In this document: positions 15,789 to 23,826 of the stretch, in pieces | Numbering within the stretch: position 1 is the first letter of the stretch | Layout of the letters: every line of letters starts with the position of its first letter | Position numbers and translations under genes: made by a program | The notes under the pieces: model-generated | What the model saw: only the letters and a program-made list of their open reading frames with translations | The model's database searches: none | Told to the model about the DNA's origin: nothing | Source: Acidimicrobiaceae bacterium | Lineage (GTDB): Bacteria > Actinomycetota > Acidimicrobiia > Acidimicrobiales > UBA8190 | Direction of reading: 5' to 3' | DNA length: 47,125 nucleotides | Assembly: GCA_003151955.1 (NCBI GenBank) | Contig: PLZB01000009.1 | Span: 1-47,125 of the forward strand

Positions 15789-17738
15789 TCAGTCCGAGTG
15801 GCAGTGGCCGGCGGTGGTGGCCGGGACGTCGAGGGCGGGGTTCCGGTCGAAGAAGCCGACGGGGACGAGGTGGAAACCGGCGTACTCGACGGGCATGACG
15901 GGCCAGTCCTCGGGTCGGGGGAGGTGGGTGATCCCGAAGGTGTACCAGAGGACGATGTCCCGGTCGACGAGAGGCCGGTCGGCGGCGGTCCAGCGGGGGA
16001 GGCCGTCCCCCCCGGGGTGCTGGTTGGGGTACTCGCCGGCGGCCCGGCGCTCGGCGGGGTCGAAGGGGGTGACCCAGAGGTTCCGGGTGGCGAAGCCGGC
16101 CCGGGCCGCGATGCTCGATCCGGCTGAGGCCAGGAGGACCGGTGTCGGCCCGGGGACGAGCTTGTAGGCGACGGGGCGACCCAGCCGGTTGGGGACGGCC
16201 CGGTTGACCACCCGCCAGTGGCGGCTCCGGGCCGGGTCGGTCGTCCGCTGGGCCCCGGCCTCGGAGGTGAGGAGGGTGGCGACGGCCTCGAAGGCGTTCC
16301 CCCAGGGGTTGTCCGGGCCGGGGTCGAGGGGGACGGCCTCGACCTCCTCGACGGCATTGTCGGGCCCGTCCACCTCGACGTCGAGGCGGACGTTGAAGAG
16401 GTGCTGGTGGACGGGGGCGGCCAGTTGGGGGGCGACGAGGGGGGCGAACCGGGGGGTCTCACCCGGCGGCACGGCCTGGGTGGACATGATCCCGGTCAGC
16501 TTGACCTCGAGCTGGATGGTCCCGTCGAGGTAGAAGTACCAGAAGTAGCCGTAGTCGTAGTTCCCGACGGTGGCGATGAAGCTCACCACCAGGCGGCGGG
16601 ACCGGCGGACCTCGGACCGGCCGGTGGCCATGTCGACGTGCTTCCAGAGGATCCCGTAGTCCTCCTCGTGGAGGCAGACGGCGTGCTCGACCGTGTAGGG
16701 GTGGCCCTGCTCGGTGGCGAAGACGGCGTCGAGGTAGTGGATCACCCCGAGGCAGTCGCAGCCGAGGGCCAGGGAGGTCGTCATCCGGCCCAGGCCCCAC
16801 TCGCCGGCGTCGAAGGCGTTCTTCCAGCCGTGGACGGGGCCGGGGTCGCCGTAGGGGACGACCATCTCGGAGATCGAGGCCCGGTGGAGGACAGGGCGGA
16901 CCCGGCCCCCGTCCTCGTAGCCGACGGTGTGGAGGACGAGGCCCTCGGCCGGGTCCATGGTGACCCGCAGCGACCAGTGCTGCCAGCGGATCAGGTTCCC
17001 GTCGACGACGAAGCTCGGCCCCTCGGGCTGGGTGATCTCGAGGGGCCGGAGGTCGGGGCGGGGGGGTCCGGTGTCCTCGGCCCGGTAGTTCCCCGGCTCG
17101 GGGGGGAGGGGGACGACGCCGTGGTCCACGACCTCGAGGACCTGGCGGCGGCCCATGTCGACGAAGCCGATGACCCCCTCGACGGGTCGGGCGTAGCCGT
17201 TGTCGAAGGGGTGCTCCCGGAGGAAGGAGATGCAGCGGCTGATCCTCCGGCCCTCCTCGTGGGGGGACCCGAAGCTGCCGGCCGGCCAGGGGTCGATCTG
17301 GACCAGGTCGAAGTCGGTGATGCCCCGCCGTCGCATGGCGGCCTGCCAGTCCGGATGGTCCTTCAGGGCCCCGATGGCGTACATGGAGTCCTCGAAGAGG
17401 AGGGCGGGCCGGACCCCCTCGACCTCCTCCCAGGAGGTCACCTCCCCTCCGGGCAGGGTCACGACGGCCTCGATCACCCCCAGACCGGGGCCGGGGACGA
17501 TCACGAGCCGGATCCGACGACGGACCGGACCGCCCGGGACGAAGGAGCGGACCTCGTCCTTGGGGGGGTCCTCGAGGCTGATGGACGCGAACCGGGCCTC
17601 GGTCGTGAGCCGGCCATCGGCCCGGACGGCGGCCACCGCCGCCGACACCTCGTCCACCGTCAGGGCGGCCAGCGGATGGTCGACCGGCTGGACGCCCTCC
17701 GGACCTGGATCGGACACCGCTCCCCCCGCTGCTGACAC
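15789..17738 (-). CDS. Copper-containing primary-amine oxidase
   Basis: About 649 residues from GTG 17736-17738, the usual length for the family. The cofactor motif NYDY is present (about 393-396); its first Tyr is the one oxidised to topaquinone. The catalytic base Asp lies in FDAGEWGLG (about 310), two copper-ligand His are in HQH (about 444-446), and a third sits in EYAGFHLVPVGFFDRNP near the C-terminus. The enzyme oxidises primary amines to aldehydes, releasing ammonia and hydrogen peroxide. No signal peptide is visible, so it is likely cytosolic. The start is set by TACCGT 7 nt upstream; TTG 17774 and GTG 17717 are alternatives. No amine transporter or aldehyde dehydrogenase is adjacent. 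Confidence 0.95.
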   Translation of the reverse strand: MSAAGGAVSDPGPEGVQPVDHPLAALTVDEVSAAVAAVRADGRLTTEARFASISLEDPPKDEVRSFVPGGPVRRRIRLVIVPGPGLGVIEAVVTLPGGEVTSWEEVEGVRPALLFEDSMYAIGALKDHPDWQAAMRRRGITDFDLVQIDPWPAGSFGSPHEEGRRISRCISFLREHPFDNGYARPVEGVIGFVDMGRRQVLEVVDHGVVPLPPEPGNYRAEDTGPPRPDLRPLEITQPEGPSFVVDGNLIRWQHWSLRVTMDPAEGLVLHTVGYEDGGRVRPVLHRASISEMVVPYGDPGPVHGWKNAFDAGEWGLGRMTTSLALGCDCLGVIHYLDAVFATEQGHPYTVEHAVCLHEEDYGILWKHVDMATGRSEVRRSRRLVVSFIATVGNYDYGYFWYFYLDGTIQLEVKLTGIMSTQAVPPGETPRFAPLVAPQLAAPVHQHLFNVRLDVEVDGPDNAVEEVEAVPLDPGPDNPWGNAFEAVATLLTSEAGAQRTTDPARSRHWRVVNRAVPNRLGRPVAYKLVPGPTPVLLASAGSSIAARAGFATRNLWVTPFDPAERRAAGEYPNQHPGGDGLPRWTAADRPLVDRDIVLWYTFGITHLPRPEDWPVMPVEYAGFHLVPVGFFDRNPALDVPATTAGHCHSD

Positions 17739-17745
17739 GGACGTC

Positions 17746-17751
17746 ACGGTA
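17746..17751 (-). promoter_or_regulatory. -10 element TACCGT, leaderless start of the amine oxidase
   Basis: On the minus strand TACCGT ends 7 nt before GTG 17738. Confidence 0.45.
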
Positions 17752-17808
17752 CGGGGCCGGACCGGACCCGGCAAGGCAGGGGAGGTGCACGGCCGGCGGC
17801 CCAGGTCG

Positions 17809-17814
17809 TAGGGT
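17809..17814 (+). promoter_or_regulatory. -10 element TAGGGT, leaderless start
   Basis: TAGGGT ends 7 nt before GTG 17822. Confidence 0.5.
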
Positions 17815-17821
17815 CGGCGGC

Positions 17822-18829
17822 GTGGACCCGACTGAGATGCACCGGGATGCCGCCCCGGGCTGGCCCGACGCCGTGCAGGCCGTCTTCGAGCGCTCCCTGA
17901 CCGCCGAGTACGCCAGCCTCACCCGGCTGGGAACACCGGTGACGGTGCCGACCACCCCCTATCTCGGACGGACCGGGACCCTCGACGTGTCCACCGGTCT
18001 CACCTATCCGACCAAGGCCGAGCGGGCCCGGCGGGACCCCAGGGTCTGCCTCCTCTTCGCCGACCCCGTGGGCTCGGGTCTCGAGCGCCCACCTGTGGCC
18101 CTGGTCCAGGGCCTCGCCACCGTCCGGGACGCCGATCTCCAGGCCAACACCGACCGCTACGTGGCCGGGAGCCTGGCCAAGCTCCCGGAGGCGACCAAGG
18201 GCCAGCCCAAGGTGGTCCTCCGTCGGATGGCCTGGTACTACGCCCGGATCTGGATCGAGATCACCCCCCTCCACGTCCGGTGGTGGCCGGACCGGAACCT
18301 CGCCGGTGCCCCGGAGTCCTGGGATGCCTACCCCGACACGGCCGCCCCCCTCTCCGACCCTCCCCCGGGAGGCATCCAGCCGGGAGCGTGGAAGGAGCCC
18401 GCTCCGGCCTGGCGGCCCGTGGCCGAGGACGCTCTGGCCCGGCTCCCGCTCCCCGACCTGACGGTGGTCGGCGACAACGGCTTCCCCCTCTGCCTTCCGG
18501 TGTCGGGGGCCGACCTTGACGGCGACGACATCCGGCTCCGGCTCGGCCCGGGGACGCCGGCCCTGGCCGGGGGAGCGGCCTGCCTGACGTTCCATACCCA
18601 TCCCGAGGCCTTCACCGGCCAGGAGAACCGGACCCTGATCGGAACGGTCACCCCGGCCGGGGACGGGGTGACGATGCGGGTGGAGCGGGCCCTGGCCGAC
18701 TGGAGCCTGGCCGGGAACCGGGCCCGGATGGCGGTGGCCTTCCTCCGGACGGGCCGGACGCTCGGGCCCAGGATCAAGGCCGAGTGCGACCGACGGGACC
18801 AGCCCGTCCCCAAGGTCCGGTTTCCCTGA
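17822..18829 (+). CDS. Pyridoxamine 5'-phosphate oxidase-like split-barrel protein
   Basis: 335 residues. The N-terminal half resembles a flavin/F420-binding split barrel: PVTVPTTPYLGRTGTLDVSTG, then YPTKAERARRDPRVCLLFADP and PVALVQGLATVRDADL, the strand-helix-strand pattern of PNPOx-family proteins, followed by YYARIWIEITPLHVRWW. The C-terminal half (from about 205) repeats a similar pattern (LTVVGDNGFPLCLPV, ACLTFHTHPEAFTGQENRTLIGTV), so the chain probably holds two split barrels. Such proteins bind FMN, F420 or haem and reduce or protect small molecules; substrate unknown. It is separate from the true PdxH at 32433. Start GTG is supported by the -10 hexamer. Confidence 0.75.
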   Translation: MDPTEMHRDAAPGWPDAVQAVFERSLTAEYASLTRLGTPVTVPTTPYLGRTGTLDVSTGLTYPTKAERARRDPRVCLLFADPVGSGLERPPVALVQGLATVRDADLQANTDRYVAGSLAKLPEATKGQPKVVLRRMAWYYARIWIEITPLHVRWWPDRNLAGAPESWDAYPDTAAPLSDPPPGGIQPGAWKEPAPAWRPVAEDALARLPLPDLTVVGDNGFPLCLPVSGADLDGDDIRLRLGPGTPALAGGAACLTFHTHPEAFTGQENRTLIGTVTPAGDGVTMRVERALADWSLAGNRARMAVAFLRTGRTLGPRIKAECDRRDQPVPKVRFP

Positions 18830-18832
18830 CCG

Positions 18833-20128
18833 CTACGGGCAGGGGTTCCCGGTGGAGCAGAGGGCGAAGGCGGAGGGGGCGGTGGTGGTGAAGCTCCCGA
18901 CGGCCGGGGGTCCGCCGGCGTCGGCGGCGGACGTCGTCACCCGGGAGTCGTAGTTCACGAGGAAGTTCGGGTTGCCGTTAATCGTCAGCGAGTCGAGGAC
19001 GAAGGCCCCGGTCCAGGTGACCTGGCCGCCGTTGACGGTGGCCGTCGAGTCCGGGGCGTAGAGGAGGGCATCGGCCAACGTCCCGTGGCCCATGGTGACG
19101 CTGCTGCCCGGCCCCCCGGCGGAGTAGATCTGGAGGGCGACCGGGTTACCGACCAGCTGGGCGGACTGGTTCTGCCACTGGTTGGCGGTGACGGCGTCCA
19201 TCGAGACATCGAGCGTGGTCTGGCCGGAGGCGGGGAAGGCGTAGATCTGGACGATCCCGCCGTTGGCGGTGGAGCCGTAATCGACGGTGGTGGTACCGGA
19301 GAAGGTGATGGACCCGGTGCAGTCGTAGACGCCGGGCTCGATGGTCCCGGTGAAGGTGTTGGAGACCGGGCAGGCCACCCGGGGGGTCTGGGCCGAGTTG
19401 GCGGGCATGCACGGAGTGGGCGGGGACGCGGCGGGCGGAGCCGGGGTGCAGCCGGCCAGGGGGACCTGGGGCGCGTAGGTTCCGACCCCGGTCACGGGGT
19501 TGGTGCATCCGGAGACGCTGCCCGGGGGGAAGGTGACCTGGGCGGTGCCGGCGATCGACGCCCCACAGCTGATCGAGCCGTCGCTCCCGATGGGGGCCGG
19601 GCCGCAGGTCGGGCTCCCGGTGGGGCCGGTGGCCTGGGCCGTGGCCCCGCTCCCGTGGATCGTGATGGAGGAGGCGGCGAAGGTGGCGAAGGCGAAGTCG
19701 CCGAACGGCCGGGTCACCGTCTCCTGGACCGCGTACCGACGCCCGTTGACAGTCCCCTCGGCCTGGACGGTCCAGCTCGGTGGCTGGGCGCCGGCCACCA
19801 ACCGGGCCACCTCCTGGGCACCAGGAGCGGCCGGGAGGGCGGGCACTGCGCACTGGGCCGACGGCCCGACGCAGAAGCTGGCCGGGGTGGCCTGTTGGTC
19901 GATCCGGAACAGGGCGTCGGAGAGCCCGGCCAGGGCCTGGGCCCGGGCCTGGATCAGGTCGGAGACGGTTCCCGTGTTGGCCAGGGCCCCGGATACGTCG
20001 GAGATGAACACGGCCCCGCCGAGGAGGATGACGCCGACCAGGAGGACCAGCACCAGCAGTGAGCTCCCGCCCTCGTCAGAGTGGCTTTCGGGGTCGGACC
20101 GTCGGCTCGATTCGGCTGTCGTCAGCAC
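18833..20128 (-). CDS. PilX-like pilus assembly protein with prepilin-type N-terminus
   Basis: 431 residues. A charged leader (SHSDEGG) precedes a single hydrophobic helix starting SSLLVLVLLVGVILLGGAV, as in type IV pilin-like and PilX proteins, although Glu at mature position 5 is absent, as is common for minor pilins of this type. The rest is Thr/Ser/Gly/Pro-rich and contains several Cys pairs and a beta-helix-like C-terminal region (SITFSGTTTVDYGSTANGG, FVLDSLTINGNPNF). It is the last of three leftward genes overlapping by 7 nt and 4 nt. Function is probably in a minor pilus or pseudopilus, with the prepilin peptidase and assembly ATPase encoded elsewhere. Confidence 0.75.
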   Translation of the reverse strand: MLTTAESSRRSDPESHSDEGGSSLLVLVLLVGVILLGGAVFISDVSGALANTGTVSDLIQARAQALAGLSDALFRIDQQATPASFCVGPSAQCAVPALPAAPGAQEVARLVAGAQPPSWTVQAEGTVNGRRYAVQETVTRPFGDFAFATFAASSITIHGSGATAQATGPTGSPTCGPAPIGSDGSISCGASIAGTAQVTFPPGSVSGCTNPVTGVGTYAPQVPLAGCTPAPPAASPPTPCMPANSAQTPRVACPVSNTFTGTIEPGVYDCTGSITFSGTTTVDYGSTANGGIVQIYAFPASGQTTLDVSMDAVTANQWQNQSAQLVGNPVALQIYSAGGPGSSVTMGHGTLADALLYAPDSTATVNGGQVTWTGAFVLDSLTINGNPNFLVNYDSRVTTSAADAGGPPAVGSFTTTAPSAFALCSTGNPCP

Positions 20129-20691
20129 GGCACGCTCCCGGGGGCACGGTTGGCCAGTTCGACGTCCATGGTGTCGGCGTAGGGATGGGACGCCCTGACC
20201 GGGTTGATGAGGATGGCCACCGTCACCCGGGTGGTGCAGGACGCGACGTTGGAGGCGGACGAGGCGCCGCCAGGGTCCGAGTAGGTGAACATCGGGGCGC
20301 CGGTGGTGGCGTTGACAACCCCGGTCAGCTCGACGACGGGCCGACCGCCGTCGACGGCCCTGGTCAGCTGCCCGGTGGCGCTGGTGTAGGTCCAGGTCAC
20401 GGTCTGCTGGGAGCCGCCCGTGGGCCCGACGGTCAGGGAGACCTGACTGGCCGTCCCCGACTGGATGGGGTTGGCCCTCTGGAGGTCGACCTGGAGGGCC
20501 CCCATGGTCACCCGGACCCCGCTGACGGCGTTGGTGGTGACCATCGACGCCGTCGCCGTCCGGGACAGCGTCAGGGAGAACGAGGACAGGGCCGTCAGGA
20601 GGACCAGCATGAAGACGGAGGCGAGCAGTACCTCCATGACCGAGAACCCGGCCTCCTCGTTGGTCCGCCGCCCCGGGTCGGTCCCGGTCAC
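20122..20691 (-). CDS. Type IV prepilin-like protein (PilW/PilJ-type minor pilin)
   Basis: 189 residues. A class III prepilin signal is clear: leader ending EEAG, then mature FSVMEVLLASVFMLVLLTAL with Phe at +1 and Glu at +5. The remaining domain is about 140 residues of beta-rich sequence (VTMGALQVDLQRANPIQ, TASQVSLTVGPTG) with a C-terminal Cys, resembling PilW/GspJ minor pilins. The start overlaps the previous gene's stop by 4 nt (ATGA), and its own stop overlaps the next start by 7 nt, so the three are translationally coupled. Confidence 0.85.
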   Translation of the reverse strand: MTGTDPGRRTNEEAGFSVMEVLLASVFMLVLLTALSSFSLTLSRTATASMVTTNAVSGVRVTMGALQVDLQRANPIQSGTASQVSLTVGPTGGSQQTVTWTYTSATGQLTRAVDGGRPVVELTGVVNATTGAPMFTYSDPGGASSASNVASCTTRVTVAILINPVRASHPYADTMDVELANRAPGSVPC

Positions 20692-21191
20692 GACGTCCGT
20701 CCGGGCGTGCTGTAGGGACCGAGACCGCCGGGGTAGAGCAGGGTCGTCTCGGTCACCTGCGGGGATCCGCCCCGGTCCCGCCAGGACACCACCGCCGTCA
20801 CCTGCTTGTAGGCCTGAGAGTAGCTGCCCCCCGGAGCGTCGACCCAGACGATGTAGGTGGTGACGGTGAAGGCCTTCCCCCCCTGGACCACCGTGGTCGC
20901 CGGGACCAGGACCGGGGGCGTCGGGGGGTTCACCGCCGCCACGCAGCTGTTGCCTCCGTGGGAAGGGCAGTTCGACGATGTGAAGCCCGCCTGGGCATAG
21001 GGGACGGACTCGGCCTTGGCCAGCTCGCCGGCGGCCAGGCTGTAGGCGGCGGTCCGGTTGTCGGCCGTTCCGGCCACAGCCATCCCGGTCGAGAACAGCG
21101 AGAAGACGGGCAGGACCAGGGCAACCAGCAAGCCCGCCGCCACCAGGGTCTCGACCATCGTCGTCCCCGTCTCACTCACTTCACGTTGCAT
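20688..21191 (-). CDS. Type IV prepilin-like protein (PilV/GspI-type)
   Basis: About 167 residues from ATG 21189-21191. The prepilin motif is SETG then TTMVETLVAAGLLVALVLPVFSLF, with Glu at +5. The body has a Cys pair (SNCPSHGGNSC) and a beta-strand C-terminus (VTTYIVWVDAPGG, QVTAVVSWRDRGG). It is the first of three overlapping minor-pilin genes. A TTG at 21216-21218 would add nine residues without an SD; I prefer the ATG because it gives a typical short prepilin leader. Confidence 0.82.
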   Translation of the reverse strand: MQREVSETGTTMVETLVAAGLLVALVLPVFSLFSTGMAVAGTADNRTAAYSLAAGELAKAESVPYAQAGFTSSNCPSHGGNSCVAAVNPPTPPVLVPATTVVQGGKAFTVTTYIVWVDAPGGSYSQAYKQVTAVVSWRDRGGSPQVTETTLLYPGGLGPYSTPGRTS

Positions 21192-21234
21192 GACGAGTAA
21201 ACCGCGGCTCGTGACCAACCTTGCGCGAGTGGAT

Positions 21235-21246
21235 CCACCTAGGTGG
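21235..21246. repeat. 12-bp perfect palindrome CCACCTAGGTGG
   Basis: Lies between the sulfatase stop and the pilin operon start. It has no loop, so it is more like a protein-binding site than a terminator. Confidence 0.4.
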
Positions 21247-21269
21247 GCCGGGGCCGGGACCGGGAGGAT

Positions 21270-22826
21270 TCAGCCCGGTTCGACGAGCTCCTCGGCCTCG
21301 TAGGCCCGGAGCCGCTCGAAGAGGTCCCGGGCCGCTCCCCGTCGCGACCGGTCCTGGGCCAGGTTGACGAGCTCGTAGGGGTCCCCGTCGAGGTCGTACC
21401 ACTCGTGGTCCTGGTCGTCGAAGGCGGCGTCGACCGGGAAGAGCTTGGCCCCGGGGTCCTTTCCCCAGAGCCCGGTGGAAGGCTTCCCCCCGCCGACGCC
21501 GTAGTAGCGGGCGTACTTGGTGGTGCCGTCGGAGAAGCCCCGGAGGGCGTAGCGGACCGTGTTGAGGTGCTCGGTCTGGGCCGAGTCCTGGGCGAACAGG
21601 ATGTGGTCCCGGACCGACCGGGCCGGGTCGGCGAGCACCGGGGAGAGGTCGACCCCCTGGACGCCGGGCCGGCCGGACCAGCCCGGACCGGCCCCGGCCG
21701 GGACGGGGGCCCCGGCCAGGGCGCAGATGGTGGCGGCCAGGTCGACGTGGGTGGCCAGGGCGTCCGTGACGGATCCGGGACGGGTGACGCCGGGAACCTT
21801 CAGGTAGAGGGGGACCCGCATGATCTCGTCGTAGACGAAGGGGCCCTTGGACCGGAGCCCGTGGGACCCGCACATGTCGCCGTGGTCGGAGGTGAAGATG
21901 ACCACGGTGTCGTCGGCGGCCCCGGTCTCGTCGAGGGCGGCCAGGACGGTCCCGAGGCTCTCGTCGGCCAGCCGGTGGAGGGCCAGGTAGTAGTCGAGGT
22001 GGCGGAGCCAGGCCCGGGTGTCGGAGGGGTCGATGTAGCCCCAGAGGCCGTGCTGCTGGTCCCAGCGCCACTGGCGGTGGGCCTCGGGCTTGGTGTGGAG
22101 GTCGTCGTCGAAGTTGGGGGGGAGCCGGTCGAAGACCTCCTCGTAGGGGCGGTCGTAGATGGGGAGGGCGTCGTCCTCCTTCCAGGCGGCCAGCTCGAGG
22201 ATCTTCCGGATGCCGGCCACGTCCTCGGGATGCCGTTCGGCATAGCCGGGCTGGTCGACGGGGAACCACATGACGTCGTGGGGATTGACGAGGGCGACGG
22301 TCAGGAACCAGGGAGGGGCCCCGGCCGCCGGGGCGGCGTTGGTCCGGAGCCAATGGGCGGCGTTGGCGGCGATGACGGGGTCGAAGTGGACCCCGGTCCC
22401 GGCCCAGCCCATGAAATGGCGGTCGTTCCCGTCCCAGTCGGAGAAGCCGTAGGACTCCATGTCGGGGAACTCCCCCTGGGAGAGGTGCCACTTCCCGATG
22501 TAGGAGGACCGGTAGCCGGCCCCCCGGAGGATGGAGCCGACGGTCGGGACGGCGGGGTCGAGCTCGTGGTGCTCCGGCATGATGACGTTGTCGACCACGC
22601 CGTGGCCGGGGAGGTAGCGGCCGGTGAAGAGGCTCCCCCGGCTGGGGGAGCAGGGCGAGGAATGGGTGTGGTACCGGTTGAATTCGAGGCCCTCGGCGCG
22701 GAGCCGGTCCCGCCAGGGGAGCTCCACCCCGGCCGGGAGCCAGCCCCGCTGGCGCTCCTGGTCGGAGACGACGAGGAGGATGTTCGGACGTTGGGACCCA
22801 CCCGGACCTGCTGACTCCTCGACCAC
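21270..22826 (-). CDS. Sulfatase of the formylglycine-dependent (type I) family
   Basis: About 518 residues. The N-terminus PNILLVVSDQERQRG supplies the metal-binding Asp, and the active site CSPSRGSLFTGRYLPG has the CxPxR signature whose Cys is converted to formylglycine. Further family motifs are GYRSSYIGKWHL (Lys and His) and VVIFTSDHGDMCGSHGL (Asp-His metal ligands). No signal peptide is visible. It would hydrolyse a sulfate (or phosphate) ester. No formylglycine-generating enzyme is encoded nearby, so activation relies on a distant gene. GTG 22824-22826 is preferred because GGGGGAGG lies 7 nt upstream; GTG 22847 is an alternative. A TAGGTT hexamer about 40 nt upstream gives a short leader. 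Confidence 0.93.
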   Translation of the reverse strand: MVEESAGPGGSQRPNILLVVSDQERQRGWLPAGVELPWRDRLRAEGLEFNRYHTHSSPCSPSRGSLFTGRYLPGHGVVDNVIMPEHHELDPAVPTVGSILRGAGYRSSYIGKWHLSQGEFPDMESYGFSDWDGNDRHFMGWAGTGVHFDPVIAANAAHWLRTNAAPAAGAPPWFLTVALVNPHDVMWFPVDQPGYAERHPEDVAGIRKILELAAWKEDDALPIYDRPYEEVFDRLPPNFDDDLHTKPEAHRQWRWDQQHGLWGYIDPSDTRAWLRHLDYYLALHRLADESLGTVLAALDETGAADDTVVIFTSDHGDMCGSHGLRSKGPFVYDEIMRVPLYLKVPGVTRPGSVTDALATHVDLAATICALAGAPVPAGAGPGWSGRPGVQGVDLSPVLADPARSVRDHILFAQDSAQTEHLNTVRYALRGFSDGTTKYARYYGVGGGKPSTGLWGKDPGAKLFPVDAAFDDQDHEWYDLDGDPYELVNLAQDRSRRGAARDLFERLRAYEAEELVEPG

Positions 22827-22985
22827 CGACCGACCTCCCCCGACCACCCGGTGGCGGCCCCACCCCGAACCTACCCTCCGACCCCCGGGAGGGGCATCAC
22901 GGAGTCCGGGAACGGGACCGGGAGCGTTGCGGAGAATTTCTCGTCCCGTTCACAAAGGCGTGACCGGGAGGACACGTTGGCCCCG

Positions 22986-22991
22986 TACGGT
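22986..22991 (+). promoter_or_regulatory. -10 element TACGGT before the small ORF
   Basis: TACGGT ends 7 nt before an in-frame GTG (22999) that would give a leaderless, 13-residue longer product; alternatively transcription from it makes a 39-nt leader for ATG 23038. Confidence 0.4.
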
Positions 22992-23037
22992 GCCAGGTGT
23001 GGTTGCTGTTGCCATCGACAAACGAAGGAGGCGGGAG

Positions 23038-23211
23038 ATGCGGACACTCCTGCAGACCATGACCGGATCCCTCCGACAGCTCAGCGGGACCGGCGCCCTC
23101 AGCAACGCCATGACCGAGATCGAGGCGGCCCAGCGGGCCGAGACGGACCTCGAGCTCCGCCTCCGGCAGCTCAGCCCCGCCGTCCGCCCCGCCCGGCGGA
23201 AGGCCGCCTAG
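23038..23211 (+). CDS. Small hypothetical protein, 57 residues
   Basis: ATG 23038 has the best Shine-Dalgarno of the chromosomal part (GAAGGAGG, about 8 nt upstream). The product starts MRTLLQTMTGSLRQLSGTG and continues as a charged helix (AMTEIEAAQRAETDLELRLRQL), ending with a basic tail (RPARRKAA). It is probably all-helical and soluble. It is monocistronic: a long GC hairpin starts four nucleotides after the stop. In-frame GTG 22999 is a possible leaderless start giving 70 residues. I do not recognise a family. A strong ribosome site plus dedicated terminator suggests a well-expressed small protein. Confidence 0.65.
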   Translation: MRTLLQTMTGSLRQLSGTGALSNAMTEIEAAQRAETDLELRLRQLSPAVRPARRKAA

Positions 23212-23214
23212 CTC

Positions 23215-23274
23215 GCGCCGAACGACCCGGGCCCCGTCGCCCTCCCCCCGTGAAGGGGCCCGGGTCGTCGGCGC
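23215..23274 (+). terminator. Long GC-rich terminator hairpin
   Basis: Arms 23215-23235 and 23255-23274 pair over 20 bp with a single bulged A, loop of 19 nt. There is no U tract, as is common in high-GC actinobacteria. It begins 4 nt after the small ORF's stop and isolates it from the GNAT gene. Confidence 0.75.
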
Positions 23275-23331
23275 ACCCCGGCCCGGCCGGAAGGGCTCTC
23301 TTCCGGCACTGGGCCCAGGTCGGGGAGGTCG

Positions 23332-23337
23332 TATGCT
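23332..23337 (+). promoter_or_regulatory. -10 element TATGCT, leaderless start of the GNAT gene
   Basis: TATGCT ends 6 nt before GTG 23344. Confidence 0.55.
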
Positions 23338-23343
23338 CGACGG

Positions 23344-23826
23344 GTGGCCAGCGACTCCCCGCTCCCCGAGCCCGGGGACCAGACCATCCGGGTCGAGGAG
23401 GCCACCGAGGCCACCGTCGAGCTCCTCGAGGCGCTCCGGAGCCTGCTCCCCCAGCTGTCGTCGACGGCCGCCGAGCTGACCGGTGAGGAGCTCGCCGACC
23501 TGGTGGCGGCCCCGGCCTCGATCCTCCTGGTGGCCAGGGACAGGGAGGGGAACGTCCTGGGGTCGCTGACCCTGGCCGTCTTCCGGGTCCCGACCGGCCT
23601 CCGGGCCTGGATCGAGGACGTCGTGGTCGACGAGTCGACCCGGGGCCGGGGCGTCGGGGCCGCTCTGACGGAAGCGGCGCTGGAGCGGGCCTTCGAGGCG
23701 GGGTGCCGGAGCGTCGACCTCACGTCCCGGCCGTCGCGTGAGGCCGCCAACCGGCTCTACCTCCGGCTCGGGTTCGAGGCCAGGACGACCAACGTCTACC
23801 GGAGGACCCTGGAGGCCCCGACCTGA
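23344..23826 (+). CDS. GNAT family N-acetyltransferase
   Basis: 160 residues. The acetyl-CoA pyrophosphate loop is visible as WIEDVVVDESTRGRGVGAAL (Q/RxxGxG/A pattern in RGRGVG), followed by the helix LTEAALERAFEAG, the strand CRSVDLTSRP and the C-terminal motif AANRLYLRLGFEARTTNVYR. It would transfer an acetyl group to an amine of a small molecule or protein; substrate unknown. The mRNA is probably leaderless. The stop TGA overlaps the methyltransferase start (CTGA), coupling the two genes. Confidence 0.92.
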   Translation: MASDSPLPEPGDQTIRVEEATEATVELLEALRSLLPQLSSTAAELTGEELADLVAAPASILLVARDREGNVLGSLTLAVFRVPTGLRAWIEDVVVDESTRGRGVGAALTEAALERAFEAGCRSVDLTSRPSREAANRLYLRLGFEARTTNVYRRTLEAPT

